A stretch of DNA of 52,894 nucleotides from Sphingobium sp. C100 (GTDB lineage: Bacteria > Pseudomonadota > Alphaproteobacteria > Sphingomonadales > Sphingomonadaceae), in NCBI RefSeq assembly GCF_000508185.1, contig NZ_AYOY01000142.1:1-52894 (forward strand), in the 5' to 3' direction. Shown one piece after another: positions 1 through 9,456 of this stretch. Position numbers and translations under genes: made by a program. How positions within the stretch are numbered: the stretch's first letter is position 1; each line of letters begins with the position of its first letter. The notes beneath the pieces were generated by a model. It saw only the letters and a list, made by a program, of their open reading frames with translations, ran no database searches and was not told the origin of the DNA.

Positions 1-2187
1 AAGCCGATGAACCGGCCGCGCCGGCCGCGCCCGAAACGCCGGCCGCTGCTGCGCCCGAACCGCAGGCGGAAGCCGCACCCACGGCGCCCGCCGCTCCGGC
101 AGCGACCGCCGCCGTGCCGCCGCCGCGCCGCCTCACCCCGGTCACGCCCGCAGGCGGAAGCCGCACCCACGGCGCCCGCCGCTCCGGCAGCGACCGCCGC
201 CGTGCCGCCGCCGCGCCGCTTCACCCCGGTCACGCCGGCCAAGCGTCCTGAACCGGCCAAGCCGGAACGGGCCAAGCGTGGCGACGATAATCGCCGCCAG
301 TCGGGCAAGCTCACCGTCACCAAGGCGCTGGCCGATGACGACAGTGCGCGTGCCCGCAGCCTCGCCGCGTTGAAGCGCGCCCGTGAAAAGGAACGCCGGG
401 CCCATTATTCGGGCGGCAACCAGCCGCGCGAGAAGCAGTCCCGCGACGTGATCGTGCCGGAAAGCATCACGGTGCAGGAACTTGCCAACCGCATGGCCGA
501 AAAGGGCGCGGACCTGGTCAAGGCGCTTTTCAAGATGGGCACCGCCGTCACGCTTAACCAACCGATCGACCAGGATACGGCCGAACTGCTGGTCGAGGAA
601 TTCGGCCACCGCATCCAGCGCGTGTCCGATGCCGACGTCGAAATCGGCATGACCGGCGAAGATGACGCGCCTGAAACGCTCCAGCCCCGCGCGCCGGTCG
701 TGACCATCATGGGCCATGTCGACCACGGCAAGACCTCGTTGCTCGACGCATTGCGCGGCACCAGTGTCGTGTCGGGCGAAAGCGGCGGCATCACCCAGCA
801 TATCGGCGCCTATCAGATCAAGACCAAGGGCGGCGACCTCATCACCTTCCTCGATACGCCGGGTCATGAGGCTTTCTCGGAAATGCGCGCCCGCGGCGCC
901 AACGTCACCGACATCGTCATCCTGGTGGTGGCGGCCGACGACGGGCTGATGCCGCAGACGATCGAGGCGATCAATCATACCAAGGCCGCCGGCGTGCCGA
1001 TGATCGTGGCCATCAACAAGTCCGACAAGCCGGAAGCCAACCCGCAAAAGGTGCGCGAGCGCCTGCTGAGCGAGGAGATTGTGGTCGAGGATATGGGCGG
1101 CGACGTTCAGGACGTGGAGGTGTCGGCACTCAAGAAGACGGGCCTCGATGAACTGATCGACAAGATCCTGCTCCAGGCCGAACTGCTTGAACTGACCGCC
1201 AACCCCGATCGCCCTGCCGAAGGCAATGTGATCGAGGCGCAACTCGACAAGGGTCGCGGTGCGGTCGCGACCGTGCTGGTCCGCAAGGGCACGCTCAAGG
1301 TCGGCGACACCTTCGTCATCGGCGCCGAAAGCGGCAAGGTCCGGGCGATGATCAACGACCAGGGCCAGCAGGTGAAGGTTGCAGGCCCATCGACTCCGGT
1401 CGAGGTGCTGGGCTTGTCGGGCGTGCCGATGGCGGGCGACCAGCTCACCGTCGTCGAAAACGAAGTCCGCGCCCGCGAAGTCGCGGCCTATCGTCAGGAA
1501 CAGGCGACCAAGAAGCGCACCACTGCCGCCCCGACCAGCTTTGAACATATGTTCTCGGCGCTCAACACGACCGTCATCGAATATCCGGTGGTGGTGAAGG
1601 GCGACGTGCAGGGTTCGGTCGAAGCGATCGTGACGGCGCTCAACCGCATCTCGACCGACGAGATCAAGGTCCGCATCCTCCATTCGGGGGTCGGCGCGAT
1701 CACCGAAAGCGACGTCACGCTGGCTGCCGCCAGCCGCGCGCCGCTGATCGGCTTCAACGTCCGTCCCAACGCCAAGGCGCGTCAGCTGGCGGAGCGCGAG
1801 AAAATCTCGCTGCGCTATTATGACGTGATTTACGACCTGCTTGAGGAAGTTCGCGGCGAAATGGCGGGCCAGCTTGCGCCCGAACGGATCGAAACGATCG
1901 TCGGCCGGGCCGAGGTGCTTCAGGTCTTCCCAGCGGGCAAGAAGGACAAGGCGGCGGGTCTGCTCGTCCTCGACGGCATCATCCGCAAGGGGCTGTCGGC
2001 GCGTCTCACCCGCGACGATGTCATCGTGTCGCGCACGAACATCGCATCGCTGCGTCGCTTCAAGGACGATGTGTCCGAAGTGCGCGCCGGCATGGAATGC
2101 GGCGCGGTCCTGCAGGATACGAACGACATCAAGGCGGGCGATACGCTCGAACTGTTCGAAGTCGAAGAGCGTCAGCGCACGCTGTAA
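1..2187 (+). CDS. infB: Translation initiation factor IF-2, 5'-partial and frame-broken
   Basis: IF-2 is the GTPase that places initiator tRNA on the 30S subunit and promotes subunit joining. The G domain is complete: P-loop GHVDHGKTS near 711-740, [14 protein letters not shown] near 856-880, NKSD near 1016. The beta-barrel and C-terminal fMet-tRNA-binding domains follow, ending in EVEERQRTL. An IF2_N domain starts near 445. The true start lies upstream of the window. At the left edge the native frame (codons from base 3) encodes the usual Ala/Pro/Glu-rich linker up to base 150. There an 88-bp tandem duplication (63-150, 151-238) shifts the frame by +1, and the upstream frame stops at 249-251. 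From 151 the body of the protein is open in the other frame. An ATG at 7 in the body frame gives an Arg/Pro-rich stretch that is not IF-2-like. As written, full-length IF-2 cannot be made; restart at an internal codon (GTG 448 or ATG 493) is possible but unproven. Confidence 0.93.
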   Translation, partial: KPMNRPRRPRPKRRPLLRPNRRRKPHPRRPPLRQRPPPCRRRAASPRSRPQAEAAPTAPAAPAATAAVPPPRRFTPVTPAKRPEPAKPERAKRGDDNRRQSGKLTVTKALADDDSARARSLAALKRAREKERRAHYSGGNQPREKQSRDVIVPESITVQELANRMAEKGADLVKALFKMGTAVTLNQPIDQDTAELLVEEFGHRIQRVSDADVEIGMTGEDDAPETLQPRAPVVTIMGHVDHGKTSLLDALRGTSVVSGESGGITQHIGAYQIKTKGGDLITFLDTPGHEAFSEMRARGANVTDIVILVVAADDGLMPQTIEAINHTKAAGVPMIVAINKSDKPEANPQKVRERLLSEEIVVEDMGGDVQDVEVSALKKTGLDELIDKILLQAELLELTANPDRPAEGNVIEAQLDKGRGAVATVLVRKGTLKVGDTFVIGAESGKVRAMINDQGQQVKVAGPSTPVEVLGLSGVPMAGDQLTVVENEVRAREVAAYRQEQATKKRTTAAPTSFEHMFSALNTTVIEYPVVVKGDVQGSVEAIVTALNRISTDEIKVRILHSGVGAITESDVTLAAASRAPLIGFNVRPNAKARQLAEREKISLRYYDVIYDLLEEVRGEMAGQLAPERIETIVGRAEVLQVFPAGKKDKAAGLLVLDGIIRKGLSARLTRDDVIVSRTNIASLRRFKDDVSEVRAGMECGAVLQDTNDIKAGDTLELFEVEERQRTL
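63..238. repeat. 88-bp tandem duplication within infB linker
   Basis: Bases 63-150 and 151-238 are head-to-tail copies differing at two positions (C/T in the codon after CGCCGC, and C/G just before the copy end). The unit length, 88, is not a multiple of three, so the two copies are read in different frames. The first copy in the upstream frame and the second in the downstream frame give the same peptide ([12 protein letters not shown]...). The first copy is preceded by CCCGAACCGCAGG and the second by CCCGCAGG. Loss of five bases (AACCG, between CCG repeats) from an original 93-bp in-frame repeat would explain both the length and the frame break. Confidence 0.9.
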
Positions 2188-2200
2188 TTCGAAACATGTT

Positions 2201-2330
2201 CCCCTCCCTTTCGGGGAGGGGGCAGGGGTGGGTGCGATTGCTTGAACAATCGCTTCCACCCTTTCGTTTTTTGGCGGCGCTCGCTACGTTCGCGACCCAC
2301 CCCGGCCCCGCCCTGGAAGGGAGGGGGGAG
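2201..2330. repeat. Palindromic intergenic repeat, copy A (REP/BIME-like)
   Basis: About 130 bp between infB and rbfA. The left arm is a small hairpin (CCCCTCCC, then GGGGAGGG) followed by GGGGTGGGT. The right arm mirrors it with ACCCACCCC, then GCCCTGGAAGGGAGGGG. The centre carries a separate hairpin, GCGATTG with CAATCGC. The arms match those of a second element at 10257-10385, while the centres differ. The purine-rich right end leads into rbfA with GGAG 12 bases before its ATG, so the element may supply the ribosome binding site. No protein is encoded. The arm structure resembles REP/BIME-type elements; the mobilising enzyme is not in this window. Confidence 0.8.
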
Positions 2331-2342
2331 AGTTAATAGATT

Positions 2343-2768
2343 ATGGCTCAACAGCAATCCGAAGGCCCCTCTGTCCGCCTGCTGCGTGTGGGCGAGCAGG
2401 TGCGTCACATCCTCTCGGAGATTCTCCAGCGCGGCGACGTGCATGATGATGTGCTGACCAAACATGTCGTCAGCGTCACCGAAGTGCGCATGTCGCCCGA
2501 CCTGCGCCACGCCACGGTCTTCATCAAGTCGCTGCTTGGCCAGGATGAAGAAGCGGTGCTGAAGGCGCTGCGCACCAACACCGCCTATCTTCAGCGGGAA
2601 GTGGCGACCCGCACCCGCCTCAAATATGCCGCGAAGCTCAAATTTCTGAGCGACGAGAGCTTCGATGAAGGCAGCCACATCGACAAACTGCTCCGCGCGC
2701 CGAAGGTGGCGCAGGATCTGGCGCAGGATGATGGTGAGGAAGACGGCAAGGAAGACGGCGAAGGATAA
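2343..2768 (+). CDS. rbfA: 30S ribosome-binding factor A
   Basis: RbfA binds the 30S subunit near the 5' helix of 16S rRNA and is needed for late 16S maturation and cold growth. The 141-residue product has the single KH-like RbfA domain (about residues 8-120), including [19 protein letters not shown] and the C-terminal [16 protein letters not shown] motif, then a short acidic tail ([10 protein letters not shown]) outside the family core. The ATG at 2343 is the natural start; the SD-like GGGAGGGGGGAG upstream belongs to the palindromic repeat. It sits directly after infB as in most alphaproteobacteria, but truB does not follow at once because two unrelated genes intervene. Confidence 0.95.
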   Translation: MAQQQSEGPSVRLLRVGEQVRHILSEILQRGDVHDDVLTKHVVSVTEVRMSPDLRHATVFIKSLLGQDEEAVLKALRTNTAYLQREVATRTRLKYAAKLKFLSDESFDEGSHIDKLLRAPKVAQDLAQDDGEEDGKEDGEG

Positions 2769-2845
2769 CCCCTTTCGCCGGTCGACGTGACGGCGCGGCG
2801 GCGCTAACAGCGTCTTTCCCATAGTCGGGCAAAGGGGACGGGCGC

Positions 2846-3742
2846 ATGAAGATGGTCGGCATTCTGGCACTGGGACTTGTGGCCTTGACCATGCCCGCCA
2901 CGGCGCGCGAACCAGTCATTCATCCCGCCGTCATCAGCGATCCCAGGCCTGACGCCGCGCATCCCGCCGGCATGAGCGCCTTCGTCATTCCGGCGCAGGA
3001 CGGCGCGATGAACGCGGTCATCTACACCGCCTCCGGTGCGGGGCTGCATCCGACCGTGCTGCTGCTCCACGGATTTCCGGGCAATGAGCAGAATCTGGAC
3101 CTCGCCCAGGCGGCCCGGCGCGCCGGCTGGAATGTGTTGACGCTCCATTATCGCGGTAGCTGGGGCAGTCCGGGCGCCTTCTCCTTCGCCAATGCCTCCG
3201 AAGACGCCTTCACGGCGCTGCAATTTCTCCAGCAGCCATCGACCATCGCCCAATATCATATCGACACCAGCGCGATCGTCGTCGCCGGGCACAGCATGGG
3301 CGGCTTCATGGCGGCCGATGCCGCCGCGGCCGATCCGCGCGTCGCTGGCCTGTTTCTGATCGATCCGTGGGATCCGGCGCAGACCGTCGCGTCGCTGGCC
3401 ACGCCCGACGGTGAAGCGGCGTGGAAGGCGGAGGTGGCAAGCGACCTGCCGCCGCTGCGCGGCGCCGGCTACGAAGGCCTGACCGGCGAGATCCGGGCCG
3501 ATACCGCGAAGTTCGACCTTGGCCGGCAATTGGCGGGCTATGGCCGCCGGCCGCTCACCATCATCGGTGCCGAACGGGGGATCGGCGCCATGGCGCGCAA
3601 GGTCGCGGCCGATGCGCAGGGCGCCAACCCCAATGCCAAGCTGATGGTCTGGCCGACCGACCATAGTTTTTCCGACCAGCGGATCGCGCTCGCCGACGCG
3701 CTGGTCCGTTTTCTCGCCGCCGTCGCGCCCACCATGCGCTAA
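2846..3742 (+). CDS. Secreted alpha/beta-hydrolase (serine hydrolase)
   Basis: 298 residues. The N-terminus (MKMVGILALGLVALTMPATA) is a classical Sec signal peptide with cleavage after ATA, so the enzyme is probably periplasmic. The alpha/beta-hydrolase core shows an oxyanion-hole motif HGFPGNEQNLD (about 75-85), the nucleophile elbow GHSMGG with Ser near residue 150, and a late His in TDHSF (about 272). An Asp in the LIDPWDP or FDLG region would be the acid. The substrate cannot be deduced; the fold covers esterases, lipases and dienelactone hydrolase-like enzymes. It lies between rbfA and tdk on the same strand with gaps of 77 and 101 bp, and is not a usual member of the infB-truB block. 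Confidence 0.8.
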   Translation: MKMVGILALGLVALTMPATAREPVIHPAVISDPRPDAAHPAGMSAFVIPAQDGAMNAVIYTASGAGLHPTVLLLHGFPGNEQNLDLAQAARRAGWNVLTLHYRGSWGSPGAFSFANASEDAFTALQFLQQPSTIAQYHIDTSAIVVAGHSMGGFMAADAAAADPRVAGLFLIDPWDPAQTVASLATPDGEAAWKAEVASDLPPLRGAGYEGLTGEIRADTAKFDLGRQLAGYGRRPLTIIGAERGIGAMARKVAADAQGANPNAKLMVWPTDHSFSDQRIALADALVRFLAAVAPTMR

Positions 3743-3843
3743 GCCGGATGAGGCTGGAATAAACCGCGATCTGCCGCAATGACATCGACGGCGCCCCGCC
3801 GCCGCTATTTCCCTCCACCTGCAAATCCCGTTATGCCGGATGC

Positions 3844-4422
3844 ATGGCCAAGCTTTATTTCTACTATAGCTCGATGAATGCGGGCAAATCGACGATCTTG
3901 CTGCAATCGGACTTCAATTATCGCGAACGTGGCATGGACACCATGTTATGGACCGCCGCGATCGACACGCGCTACGGTCGGGGGCGGATCGTATCGCGCA
4001 TCGGGCTGGAGGCGCAGGCCCATCTGTTCGAACCGGGCATCGACATGTTCACCGCCATCGCCGCCCAGCATCACCGCACGCCTTTGTCCTGCGTGCTGGT
4101 GGACGAGGCGCAATTTCTGTCCCGCGATCAGGTCTGGCAACTCGCCGCGGTCAGCGACGATCTTGGCATACCCGTGCTCTGCTATGGCTTGCGCACCGAT
4201 TTTCGTGGCGACCTGTTCGAAGGCAGCGCGCATCTGCTGGGCATCGCGGACATATTGGATGAGATCAAGACGGTCTGCGAATGCGGGCGCAAGGCGACGA
4301 TGAACCTGCGCGTCAACGCGGAAGGGGGGGCGATCCGCGCCGGCGCCCAGACCGAGATTGGCGGCAATGATCGTTATGTGGCGCTGTGCCGCCGCCATTT
4401 CCTGGCGCAGATGCGGGGCTGA
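3844..4422 (+). CDS. tdk: Thymidine kinase (type II, TK1-like)
   Basis: Phosphorylates thymidine (and deoxyuridine) to dTMP in pyrimidine salvage. The 192-residue size is typical of bacterial tetrameric TK1-type kinases. The P-loop is MNAGKST (residues 11-17), the DEAQF Walker-B-like motif with the catalytic Glu is near residue 88, and the lasso-domain zinc ligands are present as CECG (about 142-145) and a C-terminal CRRH. The region around [15 protein letters not shown] is the family signature. Start ATG 3844. It precedes truB by 31 bp on the same strand. Confidence 0.95.
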   Translation: MAKLYFYYSSMNAGKSTILLQSDFNYRERGMDTMLWTAAIDTRYGRGRIVSRIGLEAQAHLFEPGIDMFTAIAAQHHRTPLSCVLVDEAQFLSRDQVWQLAAVSDDLGIPVLCYGLRTDFRGDLFEGSAHLLGIADILDEIKTVCECGRKATMNLRVNAEGGAIRAGAQTEIGGNDRYVALCRRHFLAQMRG

Positions 4423-4453
4423 CAGGCGGGGCGGGTGGCATTACAGGCGCCCG

Positions 4454-5386
4454 ATGCACGGCTGGATCATCCTCGACAAACCCCATGGCCTTGGCTCGAC
4501 CCAGGCGGTGAGCGCGGTCAAGCGCGCGCTGCGCACGCAGAGAGAGCTGCTGGGCGGCACGGAAAAGTGGAAGGTAGGCCATGGCGGCACGCTCGATCCG
4601 CTGGCGACCGGCGTTCTGCCGATCGCGGTGGGGGAGGCGACCAAGCTGGCGGGCCGGATGCTCGACAGCGACAAAATCTATGACTTCACTGTCGCTTTCG
4701 GTGTCCAGACCGATACGCTGGACCTGGAGGGCAAGGCGGTTGCGCAGAGCGACCACCGGCCGACGCCAGCGCAGGTGGAAGCCGTCCTGCCCCGTTTCAT
4801 TGGCCCGATTGAACAGGCGCCGCCTGCCTATAGCGCGATCCTGATCGACGGCCAGCGTGCCTACGACCTCGCCCGCAAGGGGGAGGAGGTCGAAATGAAG
4901 ATGCGGTCGGTGACGATCCACGGCCTTGTTCCCGTCCGGTTCGACGCTGTCGACAGTGGCGCGGACGTCACGGAGGGGGCCGCGCTTGCCGCCATCACCC
5001 TCACCGCTAATGTGTCCAAAGGCACCTACATCCGCAGCCTTGCCCGCGACATTGCGCTGGCGCTTGGCACGGTCGGTCATGTCACCATGCTGCGCCGGGT
5101 GAAGGCCGGGCCGTTCACGCTGGAAACCGCGATTTCGCTGGACAAATTGGACGAAGCTGCTAGGGGCGGCGGCATCGGTGGGCTTATGCTGCCGCTGACG
5201 GCGGGGCTGGACGACATCCCGGCTCTTCCCGTCTCTCCCGATGAAGCACTGGCGCTCCGACAGGGGAAGGTGCTCATGGGGAAACCGCATACCGGCTTGT
5301 TACTGGCGATGGAGGGCGACACGCCCGTCGCGCTGGTTCAGGCCAGTGGCCCGGAAATCCGGGTGGTGCGCGGCTTTAATCTCTAG
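4454..5386 (+). CDS. truB: tRNA pseudouridine-55 synthase
   Basis: Makes pseudouridine at position 55 in the T loop of nearly all tRNAs. The chosen ATG gives [16 protein letters not shown], the conserved TruB N-terminus; the frame is open upstream but that sequence is not TruB-like. The catalytic Asp is D48 in [10 protein letters not shown], the position known from E. coli, followed by [17 protein letters not shown] and the RSLARDIA motif. At 310 residues it has a normal length including a C-terminal PUA-like part. It is followed 17 bp later by rpsO, the classical truB-rpsO-pnp order. Confidence 0.97.
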   Translation: MHGWIILDKPHGLGSTQAVSAVKRALRTQRELLGGTEKWKVGHGGTLDPLATGVLPIAVGEATKLAGRMLDSDKIYDFTVAFGVQTDTLDLEGKAVAQSDHRPTPAQVEAVLPRFIGPIEQAPPAYSAILIDGQRAYDLARKGEEVEMKMRSVTIHGLVPVRFDAVDSGADVTEGAALAAITLTANVSKGTYIRSLARDIALALGTVGHVTMLRRVKAGPFTLETAISLDKLDEAARGGGIGGLMLPLTAGLDDIPALPVSPDEALALRQGKVLMGKPHTGLLLAMEGDTPVALVQASGPEIRVVRGFNL

Positions 5387-5403
5387 TTACAGAAAGGAAG
5401 CCG

Positions 5404-5673
5404 ATGTCGATTACTGCTGAGCGCAAGGAAGCGCTGATCAAGGAACATGCCCGCGTCGAAGGCGACACGGGTTCGCCCGAAGTGCAGGTTGCGATCCTGA
5501 CGGAACGCATTTCCAACCTGACCGAGCATTTCAAGGGTCATCACAAGGATAACCACAGCCGTCGCGGCCTGCTGATGCTGGTCAACAAGCGCCGTTCGCT
5601 GCTGGACTATCTGAAGAAGAAAGATGGGGCGCGGTATACCGACCTCATCGCCAAGCTGGGTCTGCGCAAGTAA
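5404..5673 (+). CDS. rpsO: 30S ribosomal protein S15
   Basis: Primary 16S rRNA-binding protein of the 30S platform. Its 89 residues match the family exactly, with the GDTGSPEVQ and [15 protein letters not shown] signatures and the LGLRK C-terminus. The SD sequence AGAAAGGAAG lies just before ATG 5404. A strong intrinsic terminator follows within 15 bp, separating it from pnp. Confidence 0.98.
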   Translation: MSITAERKEALIKEHARVEGDTGSPEVQVAILTERISNLTEHFKGHHKDNHSRRGLLMLVNKRRSLLDYLKKKDGARYTDLIAKLGLRK

Positions 5674-5687
5674 TCCTGCTAAAAGGG

Positions 5688-5711
5688 ACGGCCCCATTCG
5701 GGGCCGTTTCT
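5688..5711 (+). terminator. Intrinsic terminator after rpsO
   Basis: Perfect 8-bp stem ACGGCCCC / GGGGCCGT around an ATTC loop, followed by a short T-containing run. It is placed 15 bp past the rpsO stop. Partial read-through into pnp is likely, as in other bacteria. Confidence 0.85.
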
Positions 5712-5730
5712 GATTCTGACATCCATCATC

Positions 5731-5867
5731 CGGCAATCCGGCCAGGTGGTGGAATTTTGGGGGAAAGTCCCCCGCACCGTTCGCCGAACGGGGGAGGGAA
5801 CGCCCCTCCATTCATGGGCCATCCACGGCCCGACACAGGCCCCGCCCGGCAATAGGGCCAGGTGGGC
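5731..5867. repeat. pnp leader with imperfect direct repeat
   Basis: The rpsO-pnp gap holds two near-identical segments, CGGCAATCCGGCCAGGTGG at 5731-5749 and CGGCAATAGGGCCAGGTGG at 5847-5865, about 116 bp apart. Between them are G/C-rich hairpin-capable stretches (GGGGGAAAGTCCCCC near 5758-5772, and CCGTTCGCCGAACGG). No small gene with a convincing start is visible. In E. coli the pnp leader forms an RNase III-processed stem used for autoregulation; a similar role here is only an inference. Confidence 0.45.
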
Positions 5868-5881
5868 GAAGGAAAAAATCT

Positions 5882-8218
5882 ATGTTCGATGTAAAGAAAG
5901 TTTCGATCGAGCTGGCCGGCAAGACGCTGACCCTCGAAACCGGCCGTATTGCGCGTCAGGCTGACGCCGCCGTGCTGGCCACCTATGGCGAAACCGTGGT
6001 GCTGTGCGCCGTGACCGCCGCCAAGTCGGTGAAGGAAGGCCAGGACTTCTTCCCGCTGACAGTCCATTATCAGGAAAAATATTCCGCCGCCGGTCGTATC
6101 CCGGGCGGCTTCTTCAAGCGCGAGCGCGGCGCGACGGAAAAGGAAACGCTGGTTTCCCGCCTGATCGACCGCCCCATCCGTCCGCTGTTCCCCGAAGGTT
6201 TCTATAACGAAATCAACGTGATTGCGCAGGTTCTGTCGTTCGATGGCGAAAGCGAGCCTGACATTGTGGCGATGATCGCCGCGTCGGCCGCGTTGACCCT
6301 GTCGGGCGTGCCCTTCCTGGGGCCGATCGGCGCCGCGCGCGTTGGTTACAAGGATGGCGAATATCAGCTGAACCCCAGCCTGGACGAAGCCAAGGAAGGC
6401 GAACTCGACCTGGTCGTCGCCGCCACCCATAACGCCGTGATGATGGTCGAATCCGAAGCCAAGGAGCTTTCGGAAGACGTCATGCTCGGCGCCGTCCTGT
6501 TCGCGCATGAAGCGTCGAAGAAGATTGTCGGCGCGATCATCGAGCTGGCCGAAAAGGCTGCCAAGGAACCCTGGGACATTGCCAAGGGCGATGATCTGGA
6601 CGACCTGAAGAAGAAGCTCAAGAAGCTGATCGGCAAGGACATTGCGGCCGCCTACAAGCTGACCGACAAGTCGGCCCGCTCGAACGCGCTGAACGAAGCC
6701 CGCGCGAAGGCGAAGGCCTGGTTCGCCGAGGAAGGGCTGGACGCGCAGGCCGTGATGGCCGGCATCAAGCTGACCAAGAAGCTGGAAGCCGAAATCGTTC
6801 GCGGCGCCATCCTGAAGGATGGCCAGCGCATCGACGGCCGCACCACCACGCAGATCCGCCCGATCGAGGCGATGGTCGGTTTCCTGCCCCGCACCCATGG
6901 TTCGGCGCTGTTCACGCGCGGCGAAACCCAGTCGATCTGCACGACCACGCTGGGCACCAAGGACGCCGAGCAGATGATCGACGGCCTTACTGGCCTTCAT
7001 TATGAAAGCTTCATGCTGCACTATAACTTCCCGCCCTATTCGGTCGGCGAAGTCGGTCGCTTCGGTGCGCCGGGCCGCCGCGAAGTGGGCCATGGCAAGC
7101 TGGCATGGCGTGCGCTGCACCCCGTGCTGCCGAGCAAGGAAGATTTCCCCTACACCATCCGCGTTCTCTCCGACATTACCGAATCCAACGGTTCGTCGTC
7201 GATGGCGACGGTGTGCGGCGGTTCGCTGTCGATGATGGACGCGGGCGTGCCGCTCAAGCGTCCGGTGTCGGGCATCGCCATGGGCCTGATCCTGGAAGGC
7301 AAGGACTTTGCGGTCCTGTCCGACATTCTGGGTGATGAGGATCATCTGGGCGACATGGACTTCAAGGTGGCGGGGACCGAAAACGGCATCACCACCATGC
7401 AGATGGACATCAAGGTTGCCGGCATCACGCAGGAAATCTTCGAAGTCGCGCTGCGCCAGGCCAAGGAAGGCCGCGCCCATATCCTGGGTGAGATGAGCAA
7501 GGCGCTGTCCTCGACCCGCACCGAGCTGTCGGCCCATGCCCCGCGCATCGAGACGATCCAGATCGACAAGGCGAAGATCCGCGACGTCATCGGCACCGGC
7601 GGCAAGGTCATCCGCGAAATCGTCGCGGAAACCGGCGCCAAGGTCGACATCGACGACGAAGGCATCATCAAGATCAGCTCGTCCGATACCGCGCAGATCG
7701 AAGCGGCCAAGGCGTGGATCCTGGGCATTGTCGAGGAAGCGGAAGTCGGCAAGGTCTATAATGGCAAGGTCGTCAACATCGTCGATTTCGGTGCGTTCGT
7801 GAACTTCATGGGTGGCAAGGATGGTCTCGTCCATGTCTCCGAAATGAAGAATGAGCGCGTGGAAAAGCCGACCGACGTCGTGTCCGAAGGCCAGGAAGTG
7901 AAGGTCAAGGTTCTCGAGATCGATCCGCGCGGCAAGGTTCGCCTGTCGATGCGCGTCGTTGACCAGGAAACCGGCGAGGAACTGGAGGACACCCGTCCCG
8001 CCCGCGAACCGCGCGAACCTCGTGGAGATCGCGGCGAAGGCCGCGGCGACCGTGGTGATCGCGGCCGTGGCCCGCGCCGTGACGGCGGTGGCGGACGTGG
8101 TGGCGACCGGGGCGGCGATCGTGGCCCCCGCCGTGACCGCGGCACGCGCAGCGAAGGCGGCAAGGGCGATGATGATGGTTCCAACGCCGGTCTGCCCGAT
8201 TTCCTGACCCAGGACTGA
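5882..8218 (+). CDS. pnp: Polyribonucleotide nucleotidyltransferase (PNPase)
   Basis: Phosphorolytic 3'-5' exoribonuclease and degradosome partner. 778 residues: two RNase PH domains (about 1-210 and 310-530) around an alpha-helical linker, with the active-site region [15 protein letters not shown] in the second. A KH domain follows ([15 protein letters not shown], about 565-610), then an S1 domain ([19 protein letters not shown], about 622-690). The final ~85 residues are an Arg/Gly/Asp-rich tail ([15 protein letters not shown]...) ending in LPDFLTQD, which makes it longer than the E. coli enzyme (711). Such RG-rich tails often bind RNA or protein partners. Start ATG 5882, preceded by GAAGGAAAAAATCT. 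Confidence 0.97.
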   Translation: MFDVKKVSIELAGKTLTLETGRIARQADAAVLATYGETVVLCAVTAAKSVKEGQDFFPLTVHYQEKYSAAGRIPGGFFKRERGATEKETLVSRLIDRPIRPLFPEGFYNEINVIAQVLSFDGESEPDIVAMIAASAALTLSGVPFLGPIGAARVGYKDGEYQLNPSLDEAKEGELDLVVAATHNAVMMVESEAKELSEDVMLGAVLFAHEASKKIVGAIIELAEKAAKEPWDIAKGDDLDDLKKKLKKLIGKDIAAAYKLTDKSARSNALNEARAKAKAWFAEEGLDAQAVMAGIKLTKKLEAEIVRGAILKDGQRIDGRTTTQIRPIEAMVGFLPRTHGSALFTRGETQSICTTTLGTKDAEQMIDGLTGLHYESFMLHYNFPPYSVGEVGRFGAPGRREVGHGKLAWRALHPVLPSKEDFPYTIRVLSDITESNGSSSMATVCGGSLSMMDAGVPLKRPVSGIAMGLILEGKDFAVLSDILGDEDHLGDMDFKVAGTENGITTMQMDIKVAGITQEIFEVALRQAKEGRAHILGEMSKALSSTRTELSAHAPRIETIQIDKAKIRDVIGTGGKVIREIVAETGAKVDIDDEGIIKISSSDTAQIEAAKAWILGIVEEAEVGKVYNGKVVNIVDFGAFVNFMGGKDGLVHVSEMKNERVEKPTDVVSEGQEVKVKVLEIDPRGKVRLSMRVVDQETGEELEDTRPAREPREPRGDRGEGRGDRGDRGRGPRRDGGGGRGGDRGGDRGPRRDRGTRSEGGKGDDDGSNAGLPDFLTQD

Positions 8219-8261
8219 GGAATTTCGGCCGGACCGCAAGGTCTGCGCTGAAGTCATTGAT

Positions 8262-8298
8262 AAACGGGGCGTCCGATCCTTCGGGCGTCCCGTTTTCG
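8262..8298 (+). terminator. Intrinsic terminator after pnp
   Basis: A 15-bp stem (AAACGGGGCGTCCGA with TCGGGCGTCCCGTTT, two G-U pairs) around a TCCT loop, ending in TTTT. It lies 44 bp past the pnp stop and closes the translation/RNA block. Confidence 0.88.
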
Positions 8299-8379
8299 CA
8301 TTTGTCGCGACTTGACTAATCTTGATCAATGCGATGCGGTAAACTTCTGCTACTGTAACGAGCCAGCATTGGGGGTCAT

Positions 8380-9399
8380 ATGCAAAGGAGCAATGAGCGC
8401 TTTGTCGAACGCCTGCCGCTCGTGCTCGACCGGCCGGTTTACGCCTATGTGCTGACCGTGATTTTCAGCGCCGCCGCGTTGATGCTGCGCCTGGCGGCCG
8501 AACCGCTGCTGCCTGCCGGCTATCCCTTCGTCACCTTCTTCCCCGCGGTGATCCTTTCCTCCTTCCTGTTCGGCGTGCGGCCCGGACTGTTCGGCGGGAT
8601 GGTTTCGGGACTATTATCCTGGTATTTCTTCATTTCGCCGGTCCATAGTTTCGTCATGAATCCGGCCGTGGCCATGGCGATGCTGTTCTACGCCGGGGTC
8701 GTGGCGGTCGATATCGTCCTGATCCATTTCATGCAGCGCGCCAATTTCAATCTGGCGGTTGAACGGGAACGCAGCCGGGCGCTCGCCGAAAACCGCGAGT
8801 TGCTGTTCCGCGAGTTGCAGCACCGGGTGTCCAACAATTTGCAGGTGGTCGCCGCTATGCTTGCGCTCCAGCGTCGGCACATCGACCATGACGTGGCCCG
8901 GCGGGCGCTGGACGATGCCTCGGCCCGGCTCGCTCTGGTCGGACGGATCAGCCGCGCTTTGTATGAGCCTTCGGGAAAGGGGCAGGAAATCCGCGCTTTC
9001 CTCCTGACCCTGACCGCCGACATCTTGGATGCTTCGGGACGCAACGACGTCACGGTGACGGTGACTGCGCCCGATTCTCTGGCGCTCGAACCCAATGTCA
9101 CGGTGCCGCTGGCGCTGGTCGTGGCGGAATCGGTCAGCAACGCCATCGAACATGGCCTGCCCGACCGCGCCGGCAGCATCCATGTGATGCTGGAAAACGG
9201 ATCGGGCGAACTGACGTTGCGCATCATCGATGATGGGAAAGGCATTGCGCCGGACTTCGAGCCGGGCGACGGCCAGTCACTGGGCCTGCGCATCGCCAAT
9301 GCGCTGGCGGCGCAGCTGGGCGGGCGCTTTGCGCTCCAGCCGGGCGCGCAGGGCGGCGCCATCGCGCGGCTCGACCTGCCGCTTGCTGCGGCCTGTTGA
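8380..9399 (+). CDS. Membrane sensor histidine kinase, DUF4118-HisKA_2 type
   Basis: 339 residues. The first ~120 residues contain four hydrophobic helices with the DUF4118 arrangement (YVLTVIFSAAALMLRL, FVTFFPAVILSSFLFG, LFGGMVSGLLSWYFF, AMLFYAGVVAVDIVLI), as in KdpD-like kinases. A short coiled linker leads to a HisKA_2 H-box LFRELQHRVSNNLQVV, with phospho-acceptor His148, and a HATPase domain with ESVSNAIEHG (N box) and DDGKGIAPDF (G box). Kinases of this class in alphaproteobacteria often act in general-stress (PhyR/EcfG) or light pathways. No response regulator is adjacent, so the partner is unknown. Start ATG 8380. Confidence 0.88.
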   Translation: MQRSNERFVERLPLVLDRPVYAYVLTVIFSAAALMLRLAAEPLLPAGYPFVTFFPAVILSSFLFGVRPGLFGGMVSGLLSWYFFISPVHSFVMNPAVAMAMLFYAGVVAVDIVLIHFMQRANFNLAVERERSRALAENRELLFRELQHRVSNNLQVVAAMLALQRRHIDHDVARRALDDASARLALVGRISRALYEPSGKGQEIRAFLLTLTADILDASGRNDVTVTVTAPDSLALEPNVTVPLALVVAESVSNAIEHGLPDRAGSIHVMLENGSGELTLRIIDDGKGIAPDFEPGDGQSLGLRIANALAAQLGGRFALQPGAQGGAIARLDLPLAAAC

Positions 9400-9456
9400 A
9401 AAGCCAGCCCCATTCTGCCGCTTGGCGAGGGCGATCCGCTCGGCTATGACCCGCCC

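Noticed and set aside
142-2259. Long open frame opposite infB
   Set aside because: It mirrors the infB codon phase, has an Arg/His/Asp-biased composition with no recognisable domain, and lies opposite a conserved GTPase.
5726-8329. 867-codon open frame opposite pnp
   Set aside because: Lacks stops only because GC-rich codons on the pnp strand avoid them on the other; no conserved motif is present, and it spans two terminators.
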